NCBI GenBank assembly: GCA_930972465.1
Contig: CAKNHF010000026.1
Coordinates: forward strand, 1 to 41,720
Reading direction: 5' to 3'
DNA: 41,720 bases
Source: an uncultured Lachnospiraceae bacterium
Lineage (GTDB): Bacteria > Bacillota > Clostridia > Lachnospirales > Lachnospiraceae
Part shown: in pieces, positions 34,897 to 41,720 of the stretch
Position numbering within the stretch: position 1 is the stretch's first letter
How the letters are laid out: each line of letters starts with the position of its first letter
The notes under the pieces: generated by a model
The model's input: only the letters and a program-made list of their open reading frames with translations
Told to the model about the DNA's origin: nothing
Databases searched by the model: none
Translations under genes and position numbers: made by a program

Positions 34897-37284
34897 ATGA
34901 TAAGAGAACGACTTGGAAAAGAACTGCTGTATTTTGACGGAGGGATGGGAACATTGCTTCAGGAGAGAGGTCTGGAGCCGGGGGAGCTCCCGGAGACCTG
35001 GAACCTGACTCATGCAGAGGAAATCAGAGAGATCCACAGAAGCTACATTGAGGCGGGGAGTGATATCATTCTGACAAATACCTTTGGTGCCAACGCCCTT
35101 AAATTTCATGATGACACTTATTCTCTGGAACAAATTGTGACGTCTGCGGTCGGGCATGTACGCGCTGCGGCAGAAACTGCCGGCGCGGGACGTCCGATCT
35201 ACACTGCGCTTGATATCGGTCCCACCGGAAAACTGCTGAAGCCTATGGGAGATCTGGACTTTGAGACGGCATATGAGGCTTTTAAAGAGGTTATGATATG
35301 CGGAGAAAAGGCGGGAGCGGACCTGATTCATATTGAGACGATGAGCGACACATACGAGCTGAAAGCGGCGGTGCTTGCGGCGAAGGAGAATACATCTCTT
35401 CCGGTGTTTGCCACGACGATCTTTGATGAGAGAGGAAAACTGCTCACCGGTGCAGATGTCCCTTCCGTGATAGCGCTTCTGGAAGGACTGCGGGTGGATG
35501 CGCTGGGCATCAACTGCGGAATGGGGCCGGTGCAGATGTTTCCGGTACTGGAGCAGTTCCTGAAGTATTCTTCCCTGCCGGTCATTGTGAAGCCAAACGC
35601 GGGGCTCCCGAAGCAGAGGGACGGACAGACATATTATGATGTGTCCCCGGAAGAGTTCGCGGAGGATCTGGAGAAGATTGTTGAGATGGGAGCCGCTGCT
35701 GTGGGAGGATGCTGCGGGACCACACCGGCCCATATCCGGGCGATGACAGAGAGGTGCCGGGCGTGTTCGCTGATCCCGGTGACAGAGAAGGAGTATACGG
35801 TTGTATCTTCCTACGGCCGGAGCGTCTTTCTCGGGGAAGGGACAAAGATCATCGGAGAGCGGATCAATCCTACAGGGAAGAAACGGTTCAAGCAGGCGCT
35901 GAAGGAACACGATCTGGATTATGTGCTGCGGGAAGGAATCATGCAGCAGGACAAAGGAGCACACATTCTGGACGTAAATGTAGGACTTCCGGATATTGAT
36001 GAACCGGCGCTGATGCGCGAAGTGGTGCAGGAGCTTCAGAGCGTGACCAACCTGCCTCTTCAGATCGATACGGTGGATCCTGAGGCAATGGAAGGGGCGC
36101 TGCGCATCTACAACGGAAAAGCCATGGTGAACTCTGTCAGTGGAAAGCAGGAGTCCATGAATACCGTATTTCCTCTGATACGAAAATACGGAGGCGTTGT
36201 CATCGGACTTACACTGGATGAGAACGGAATCCCGGCAGACGCAGAGGGACGTGTACAGATCGCCCGCAGGATCATAGGAGAAGCCGCAAAATACGGAATC
36301 CGAAAGAAGGATATCGTTATAGACGCCCTGGCCATGACGATCAGTTCCGAGCCGGAAGGCGCGAAGGTGACTCTGGAGACCCTCCGCAGGCTGCGGGACG
36401 AGGTGGGAGTGTGTACGGTTCTGGGAGTGTCAAACATCTCTTTCGGGCTGCCCAGCCGGCCCACGGTAAACGCGGCATTCTACACCATGGCAATGATGAA
36501 CGGTCTGAGCGCCGGAATCATCAATCCGGCATCCGAGGATATGATGAAGTCCTGGTATGCTTACCATGCGCTGATGAATCTGGATGCAAACTGTGAGAAC
36601 TATATCGCAAAGTATTCCGGAGCACAGATTTCCGAACCTTCCGGTGAGAAGAAGGAGAACGGCATGGGACTGCAGGCGGCGATTGAGAAGGGACTGAAGG
36701 AGGAAGCCCATGGCATCACAGAGCGGATGGCCGTGATGCAGGCTCCGCTTGATATCATTAACTCCGAACTGATACCGGCCCTGAACAGCGTAGGGGACGG
36801 CTTTGAGAAGGGAACCGTATTCCTTCCGCAGCTGCTTATGAGCGCGGAAGCCGCCAAGAGCGCCTTTGCCGTCCTGAAGGAAAAGATGGATAAGAGCGGC
36901 GAGGTGCAGGAGAAGAAAGGAAAGATCGTGCTGGCTACGGTGAAGGGTGACATTCACGATATCGGAAAGAATATTGTGAAGGTCCTGCTTGAAAACTACA
37001 GTTTCGAGGTGATTGATCTGGGCAAGGACGTTGCCCCGGAGCGGATTGTGGACACTGTTCTTGAACAGGATATCCGTCTGGTGGGCTTAAGCGCTCTGAT
37101 GACAACTACTGTGGTGAGTATGGAGGAGACGATCCGTCAGCTCCGGGAGAGGGCGCCTGGGTGTCTTGTGATGGTGGGAGGCGCCGTGCTTAACCAGGAT
37201 TATGCGGACATGATCGGAGCCGATTTCTACGGGAAAGATGCCATGCAGTCGGTACACTATGCACAGAATGTGTTCGATGAGTGA
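34897..37284 (+). CDS. metH: Cobalamin-dependent methionine synthase, without activation domain
   Basis: A 795-residue MetH that transfers the methyl group of 5-methyl-THF to homocysteine. Domains: homocysteine-binding barrel (about 1-290, with GINCG near 205 and GGCCGT near 270 providing the zinc cysteines), folate-binding domain (about 310-570, IIGERINPTGKKRF), cap helix region (about 600-665) and the B12-binding Rossmann domain with DIHDIGKNIV (about 685; axial His) and VGLSALMTTTV. E. coli MetH is about 1,230 residues; the missing part is the adjacent activation gene. ATG at 34897 follows GAAAGGA. Confidence 0.96.
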   Translation: MIRERLGKELLYFDGGMGTLLQERGLEPGELPETWNLTHAEEIREIHRSYIEAGSDIILTNTFGANALKFHDDTYSLEQIVTSAVGHVRAAAETAGAGRPIYTALDIGPTGKLLKPMGDLDFETAYEAFKEVMICGEKAGADLIHIETMSDTYELKAAVLAAKENTSLPVFATTIFDERGKLLTGADVPSVIALLEGLRVDALGINCGMGPVQMFPVLEQFLKYSSLPVIVKPNAGLPKQRDGQTYYDVSPEEFAEDLEKIVEMGAAAVGGCCGTTPAHIRAMTERCRACSLIPVTEKEYTVVSSYGRSVFLGEGTKIIGERINPTGKKRFKQALKEHDLDYVLREGIMQQDKGAHILDVNVGLPDIDEPALMREVVQELQSVTNLPLQIDTVDPEAMEGALRIYNGKAMVNSVSGKQESMNTVFPLIRKYGGVVIGLTLDENGIPADAEGRVQIARRIIGEAAKYGIRKKDIVIDALAMTISSEPEGAKVTLETLRRLRDEVGVCTVLGVSNISFGLPSRPTVNAAFYTMAMMNGLSAGIINPASEDMMKSWYAYHALMNLDANCENYIAKYSGAQISEPSGEKKENGMGLQAAIEKGLKEEAHGITERMAVMQAPLDIINSELIPALNSVGDGFEKGTVFLPQLLMSAEAAKSAFAVLKEKMDKSGEVQEKKGKIVLATVKGDIHDIGKNIVKVLLENYSFEVIDLGKDVAPERIVDTVLEQDIRLVGLSALMTTTVVSMEETIRQLRERAPGCLVMVGGAVLNQDYADMIGADFYGKDAMQSVHYAQNVFDE

Positions 37285-37359
37285 GCAGAAACAGGCCTCA
37301 GAGGCCGTACACAGATAACAGGAATAACATAGCAGACATTCAGAAGGGAGAAATCTACT

Positions 37360-37527
37360 ATGATGAGAGGATTACAGACAACGGTTAAAAATATCAGGAG
37401 AAGAGTGTTTACGGAGGTGGCGAAACTCGGTTTCAAAGCTGACGCGGAGACGCTTCTTGACGATATGGAGTCGATCCCCTATGAGATTGTTAATGATGAC
37501 ACACAGAAATACCGCGAGAGCACGTAG
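37360..37527 (+). pseudogene. 5' part of interrupted [FeFe] hydrogenase gene, ended by in-frame TAG
   Basis: An ATG at 37360 with GGGAG 9 bases upstream opens a 55-codon frame beginning MMRGLQTTVKNIRRRVFTEV, which looks like the normal N-terminus of group-B-like [FeFe] hydrogenases. It ends at TAG (37525-37527). The same reading frame then continues without interruption for 448 codons to 38871, and residues on both sides of the TAG (KYREST, then RSRAIVRERLRLAMG) look like one continuous family segment, where a Tyr-like residue would be expected from memory of relatives. So this is one gene with a single nonsense codon: a recent mutation, a sequencing error, or a read-through site. Confidence 0.8.
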
Positions 37528-37542
37528 CGCTCCCGCGCCATC

Positions 37543-38871
37543 GTGAGGGAAAGACTGCGCCTTGCCATGGGGCTGTCCCTGCGCCCGGAGAATAAGCCGG
37601 TGCATCTGACAGCCGGCGTGGAGGCCAGCAATATCTCCGAAAAATACTATGAGCCGCCGCTGATGCAGGTTATTCCGTCAGCGTGCGAAAGCTGTGAAGA
37701 AAACAAGTATGAAGTCAGCAATATCTGCAAGGGATGTCTGGCACATCCGTGCCAGGAGGTCTGTCCGAGAGGAGCTATCTCCATGGTGGACGGAAAGTCT
37801 TTTATTGATCAGGAGAAATGTATCAAGTGCGGAAAGTGCAAATCGGTCTGTCCCTATGATGCGATCGCTAAGAAAGAGCGCCCGTGCCAGAAGGCGTGCG
37901 GTGTGAACGCGATCATATCGGACAAGTACGGCCGCGCCTTTATCGACAATGATAAATGCGTGTCCTGCGGTATGTGTATGGTGAATTGTCCGTTTGGAGC
38001 GATTTCAGACAAGTCTCAGATCTTTCAGCTGGCAAGAGCTCTTTCTCAGGGGGAGGAGATCATTGCAGAGATTGCGCCGGCTTTCGTCGGTCAGTTCGGG
38101 CCAAATATCACGCCGAGGAATATCAAGGCGGCTCTCGGCGAGCTCGGATTCTCGGAAGTATATGAGGTGGCGCTGGGGGCGGATATCGGCGCCATCGCGG
38201 AAGCGCATCACTATGTGGATAAAGTTGTGACCGGCGAGCTTCCGTTCCTTCTCACATCCTGCTGTCCGTCCTGGGCCGTGATGGCAAAAAAGTTTTTCCC
38301 GGATGTGATCGATGAGATTTCTCAGGAACTGACGCCCATGGTTGCGACAGCGCGCACGATTAAAAAAGAGCATCCGGATGCAAAAGTTGTCTTTATCGGA
38401 CCCTGCGCCTCAAAGAAACTGGAGGCGTCAAGACGAAGCGTCCGCAGTGATGTAGACTTTGTCGTAACGTTTGAGGAGATGCAGGCCATGTTTGACGCCA
38501 AAGGAATCGATCTGAGCAGTTATGAGGCTGAATCCTCATTCCATGATGCCACCGGAGCAGGACGCGGCTACGGCTGCGCAGGCGGAGTCGCTGCGGCGAT
38601 TGAAAAGTGCATCAATGAGTATTATCCGGATGTGCAGGTCAATGTGGAGCATGCGGAAGGACTGGCCGAGTGCCGGAAGATTCTGACGCTGGCCAAGGCG
38701 GGCAAGCTGAACGGATGCCTGATTGAGGGTATGGGATGTCCCGGAGGCTGTATTGCCGGTGCCGGGACCAACATTCCCGTGGCAGTAGCGAAAAAGAGTC
38801 TGGCGAAATATGTACAGAATTCTTCGCGGGACATTCCTCCGAAGGAACTGGAAGAGATCGAACTGGAGTAG
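37543..38871 (+). CDS. [FeFe] hydrogenase-like protein (group B type), main part after the TAG
   Basis: The open frame after the TAG encodes 442 residues from GTG at 37543, which has no good ribosome binding site, so independent translation is doubtful. It has several 4Fe-4S motifs (CIKCGKCKSVCP, CQKAC, CVSCGMCMVNCP) and an H-cluster domain with all three signatures in group-B-like form: TSCCPSW, IGPCASKKLE and EGMGCPGGCIAGAG. Cys ligands for the H-cluster are kept, so the intact protein could be catalytic. Group B enzymes are mostly uncharacterised; H2 production or sensing is inferred. It lies 75 bases after metH and is followed by a terminator-like hairpin. Confidence 0.88.
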   Translation: MRERLRLAMGLSLRPENKPVHLTAGVEASNISEKYYEPPLMQVIPSACESCEENKYEVSNICKGCLAHPCQEVCPRGAISMVDGKSFIDQEKCIKCGKCKSVCPYDAIAKKERPCQKACGVNAIISDKYGRAFIDNDKCVSCGMCMVNCPFGAISDKSQIFQLARALSQGEEIIAEIAPAFVGQFGPNITPRNIKAALGELGFSEVYEVALGADIGAIAEAHHYVDKVVTGELPFLLTSCCPSWAVMAKKFFPDVIDEISQELTPMVATARTIKKEHPDAKVVFIGPCASKKLEASRRSVRSDVDFVVTFEEMQAMFDAKGIDLSSYEAESSFHDATGAGRGYGCAGGVAAAIEKCINEYYPDVQVNVEHAEGLAECRKILTLAKAGKLNGCLIEGMGCPGGCIAGAGTNIPVAVAKKSLAKYVQNSSRDIPPKELEEIELE

Positions 38872-38890
38872 AACGGAATAACTGCGAAAA

Positions 38891-38923
38891 AAAGCGGGCA
38901 GGTTTTAAAAACCTGCCCGCTTT
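38891..38923 (+). terminator. Terminator after the hydrogenase gene
   Basis: AAAGCGGGCAGGTTTT (38891-38906) is the perfect complement of 38908-38923, giving a very stable GC-rich stem with a small AT loop. The stem is preceded by A residues and followed by only TTTAC, so it may work in both directions. Its 3' end forms the -35 box of alaS. Confidence 0.85.
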
Positions 38924-38949
38924 ACAAATTTATATGCGTGTGGTATATT
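38921..38949 (+). promoter_or_regulatory. Sigma-A promoter of alaS
   Basis: TTTACA (38921-38926) and TATATT (38944-38949) with a 17-base spacer. The first three bases belong to the 3' arm of the preceding terminator stem. The start near 38956 leaves a leader of about 30 bases, too short for a T-box, although aminoacyl-tRNA synthetase genes of Firmicutes often have one. Confidence 0.8.
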
Positions 38950-38987
38950 ATAGATTGGCTTTTTGGAGCGAAAGAGGAGGATTAGGT

Positions 38988-41627
38988 ATGCAGCCATACG
39001 GAGTAAACCAGTTGAGAAAAATGTTTTTGGAGTTCTTCGAGAGCAAGGGACATCTGGCTCTTAAGAGCTTTTCTTTAGTGCCGCACAATGACAAGAGTCT
39101 TCTGCTCATCAACTCAGGGATGGCACCCCTGAAACCATATTTTACGGGACAGGAGATCCCGCCGAGAAGGAGAGTGACTACCTGTCAGAAATGTATCCGC
39201 ACAGGCGATATCGAGAATGTCGGCAAGACAGCGCGTCACGGTACTTTCTTTGAGATGCTGGGCAACTTCTCGTTCGGAGATTATTTTAAAGAAGAAGCGA
39301 TCCAGTGGACATGGGAATTCCTGACAGATGTAGTAGGTCTGGATCCCGACCGTCTGTACCCGTCTGTTTACGTGGATGATGATGAGGCGTTTGAGATCTG
39401 GAATAAGAAGATCGGCATTCCGGCAGAAAGAATCTTCAAGTTCGGAAAAGAAGACAATTTCTGGGAGCACGGTTCAGGTCCGTGCGGTCCGTGTTCCGAG
39501 GTGTACTATGACAGAGGTGAAAAATACGGATGCGGCAAACCGGATTGTACGGTGGGCTGCGACTGCGACCGCTATATGGAAATATGGAACGATGTCTTCA
39601 CTCAGTTCGACAACGACGGAAACGGAAACTACACAGAGCTGGAGCAGAAGAATATTGATACGGGAATGGGTCTGGAGCGGCTGGCTTCGGTCGTTCAGGA
39701 TGTGGATTCCATCTTTGACGTGGATACCATCAAGGCGCTCAGAGACCATGTATGCCGTCTTGCGGATGTGGAATATGGGAAAGAATACAATTCTGATGTC
39801 TCGATCCGTGTGATCACAGATCATATCCGTTCTGTGACATTCATGATTTCTGATGGGATTATGCCTTCCAATGAGGGGCGCGGCTATGTACTCCGACGTC
39901 TTCTCAGGAGAGCGTGCCGCCACGGAAGACTTCTCGGAATCGAAAAGGGATTCCTTCCGGAGCTTGCAAAGACGGTTATCGAGGGTTCAAAAGACGGCTA
40001 TCCGGAGCTGGAGGAAAAGAGAGAGTTCATCCTCAAGGTGATTTCCAAGGAGGAAGAGCAGTTCAATAAGACGATCGATCAGGGGCTGGGCATCCTGTCC
40101 GACATGATTGAAAAGATGGAGGCTGACGGCAGCAAGACACTCGGCGGAGAAGATGCGTTCCGTCTGTATGACACATACGGATTTCCGCTGGATCTGACGA
40201 AAGAGATCCTTGAGGAGAAGGGAATGGATGCGGATGAGGAAGGTTTCCGCAAGTGCATGGAGGTGCAGAGAAAGAAAGCCCGCGACGCCCGTGAGGTGAC
40301 AAACTACATGGGGGCCGACGTGACGGTCTATGAGTCCATCGATCCGGGCATCACAAGCACTTTTGTCGGATATGACAGACTGTCTCATGAATCCGGGGTG
40401 ACTGTGCTGACGACGGAGACGGAGATTGTGGACGCGCTCTCCGACGGAGAAAAAGGAACGATCTTTGTACAGGAGACACCGTTCTATGCGACCAGCGGCG
40501 GACAGGAGGCTGACACAGGATATATCCGTACTGCAGAGGGCGAGTTCCGTGTGGAGGATACCGTGAAACTCCTCGGCGGAAAGATCGGCCATGTTGGTGT
40601 GATGACAAAAGGAATGATCAAGACAGGAGATAAAGTTACGCTGGAAGTGGACGCAAAGAAACGTGCGCTCTCTGCGAGAAATCACAGTGCCACCCATCTT
40701 CTTCAGAAGGCGCTGCGCACCGTGCTGGGAACTCACGTAGAGCAGGCCGGATCCAGCGTCAATGAAGACAGACTGCGATTTGACTTCACCCATTTCTCTG
40801 CCATGACTCCGGAGGAACTCAAAAAAGTAGAGGACATCGTCAACGAGAAGATTGCCGCTGCACTCCCGGTTGTTGTGAAGAACATGCCTATCGAAGAGGC
40901 GAAGAAGACGGGCGCTCAGGCTCTGTTCGGAGAGAAGTACGGCGATATCGTGCGCGTTGTGAATATGGGAGATTTCTCCATCGAGTTCTGTGGAGGAACC
41001 CATGTGCAGAATACTTCCGAGATTACGGCGTTTAAGATCATCTCTGAGACCGGAGTCGCCGCAGGAGTACGCAGGATTGAGGCGCTTACCTCAGAAGGAC
41101 TGATGAAATATTATGATGAGCTGGAAGAGAAGCTGAAAAATGCAGCACATCTTCTGAAGGCAACGCCGGACAATCTGGCGGACAAGATCACTCATCTGAT
41201 CACCGAAAACAAAGCACTGCACAGCGAGGTGGAGAGTTTAAAGAGCAGGATGGCACAGGATGCCGTCGGCGATGTGATGGATCAGGTGAAGGAAGTGAAA
41301 GGCGTGAAGCTCCTTGCCGCAGAGGTGGACGGCGTAGATATGAACGGACTGAGAGACCTGGGAGACCAGCTCAAGGAAAAGCTGGGAGACGGAGTTGTAG
41401 TCCTGGCATCTGCTAATGACGGGAAAGTAAGTCTGATGGCTACCGCCACAGACGGGGCTATGAAGAAGGGCGCCCACGCAGGCAATCTTGTCAAGGGCAT
41501 TGCAGGATGTGTCGGCGGTGGCGGCGGCGGACGCCCGAACATGGCGCAGGCCGGAGGCAAGAACCCCGCAGGCATCAGGGATGCGCTTGAGAAAGCGGCA
41601 GAGGTGCTGGAGGGACAGATAAAATAA
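38988..41627 (+). CDS. alaS: Alanyl-tRNA synthetase
   Basis: A class II synthetase of 879 residues charging tRNA-Ala. The catalytic domain holds LINSGMAPLKPYFTG (about 39-53), RVTTCQKCIRTGDIENVG and WNDVFTQF. The editing domain zinc ligands are HSATHLL (about 566) and CGGTHV (about 668). The C-Ala domain ends with a Gly-rich GGGGGGRPNMAQAGG segment and LEKAAEVL. ATG at 38988 is 7 bases after a perfect AGGAGG (38975-38980). The frame is open upstream to 38736 but that overlaps the hydrogenase gene in another frame. Confidence 0.98.
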   Translation: MQPYGVNQLRKMFLEFFESKGHLALKSFSLVPHNDKSLLLINSGMAPLKPYFTGQEIPPRRRVTTCQKCIRTGDIENVGKTARHGTFFEMLGNFSFGDYFKEEAIQWTWEFLTDVVGLDPDRLYPSVYVDDDEAFEIWNKKIGIPAERIFKFGKEDNFWEHGSGPCGPCSEVYYDRGEKYGCGKPDCTVGCDCDRYMEIWNDVFTQFDNDGNGNYTELEQKNIDTGMGLERLASVVQDVDSIFDVDTIKALRDHVCRLADVEYGKEYNSDVSIRVITDHIRSVTFMISDGIMPSNEGRGYVLRRLLRRACRHGRLLGIEKGFLPELAKTVIEGSKDGYPELEEKREFILKVISKEEEQFNKTIDQGLGILSDMIEKMEADGSKTLGGEDAFRLYDTYGFPLDLTKEILEEKGMDADEEGFRKCMEVQRKKARDAREVTNYMGADVTVYESIDPGITSTFVGYDRLSHESGVTVLTTETEIVDALSDGEKGTIFVQETPFYATSGGQEADTGYIRTAEGEFRVEDTVKLLGGKIGHVGVMTKGMIKTGDKVTLEVDAKKRALSARNHSATHLLQKALRTVLGTHVEQAGSSVNEDRLRFDFTHFSAMTPEELKKVEDIVNEKIAAALPVVVKNMPIEEAKKTGAQALFGEKYGDIVRVVNMGDFSIEFCGGTHVQNTSEITAFKIISETGVAAGVRRIEALTSEGLMKYYDELEEKLKNAAHLLKATPDNLADKITHLITENKALHSEVESLKSRMAQDAVGDVMDQVKEVKGVKLLAAEVDGVDMNGLRDLGDQLKEKLGDGVVVLASANDGKVSLMATATDGAMKKGAHAGNLVKGIAGCVGGGGGGRPNMAQAGGKNPAGIRDALEKAAEVLEGQIK

Positions 41628-41635
41628 AAAACTGT

Positions 41636-41655
41636 CTGTTTTTCTGGAAAAACAG
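41636..41655 (+). terminator. Weak hairpin after alaS
   Basis: CTGTTTTT (41636-41643) pairs with AAAAACAG (41648-41655) over a CTGG loop. The stem is AT-rich and no T run follows, so termination here is uncertain. Confidence 0.35.
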
Positions 41656-41683
41656 TTGACGGAAAAGAAAAATATGCTATAAT
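41656..41683 (+). promoter_or_regulatory. Sigma-A promoter for the next gene beyond the window
   Basis: TTGACG (41656-41661) and a perfect TATAAT (41678-41683) with a 16-base spacer, directly after the alaS hairpin. The gene it serves lies past the window end; the remaining 37 bases hold no start with a ribosome binding site. Confidence 0.82.
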
Positions 41684-41720
41684 CTTTTGTAGTGCAATAA
41701 ATATACCCGAACAGTCGTAT

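Noticed and set aside
37293-37305. GGCCT-CAG-AGGCC hairpin after metH as a terminator
   Set aside because: The stem is only 5 bp and no T run follows; metH and the hydrogenase gene may be co-transcribed.
37525-37527. TAG as a pyrrolysine codon or programmed recoding site
   Set aside because: No pylT or pylS genes are in the window, the protein is not a methylamine methyltransferase, and no recoding element is evident; a mutation or sequence error is simpler.

Overview
The window is an ordinary, well-conserved chromosomal stretch from a spore-forming Firmicute of the class Clostridia, most likely family Lachnospiraceae. The evidence is the gene order (rimP-nusA-ylxR-ylxQ-infB-rbfA; spoIIIAA-AH; xseAB-ispA-dxs-tlyA-nadK-argR-recN-spoIVB-spo0A), strong AGGAGG ribosome binding sites, frequent GTG/TTG starts and sigma-A style promoters. 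All 40 genes lie on the + strand. I see no phage, insertion sequence, CRISPR array, tRNA or rRNA.

Region by region. 1-8476: translation and RNA-metabolism operon (rimP, nusA, ylxR/rnpM, ylxQ, infB, rbfA, nrnA, truB, ribF) with tight or overlapping gene junctions. 8477-11300: rpsO and pnp, each with its own sigma-A promoter, a structured 5' leader and a terminator. 11329-12760: rarA. 12806-17832: the complete eight-gene spoIIIA operon behind a candidate sigma-E promoter and closed by a terminator; it builds the mother-cell side of the forespore feeding channel. 17926-20543: a cysteine-synthase-like gene and prfC. 20595-21114: asp23 family gene with its own promoter and terminator. 21059-29709: nusB, xseA, xseB, ispA, dxs, tlyA, nadK, argR, recN. 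29729-31725: spoIVB and spo0A, with two perfect 0A boxes in front of the spo0A promoter. 31761-38923: glgA, metF, a stand-alone MetH activation domain, metH without that domain, and a group-B-like [FeFe] hydrogenase gene interrupted by one in-frame TAG. 38921-41627: alaS, whose -35 element overlaps the preceding hairpin.

The sporulation genes form a coherent circuit: Spo0A (entry regulator, probably autoregulated), SpoIIIAA-AH (channel) and SpoIVB (forespore protease signalling to the mother cell). The methionine block is a split cobalamin-dependent methionine synthase beside its methylene-THF reductase; no SAM or cobalamin riboswitch is visible in front of it.

I did not find an undescribed multi-gene system. 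The observations most worth a second look are the nonsense codon in the hydrogenase gene, a near-perfect 24-bp hairpin in the pnp leader, the Cys-rich tail on the split MetH activase, the 0A boxes at spo0A, the non-canonical active-site loops of the cysteine-synthase homologue, and several compact terminator/promoter overlaps.
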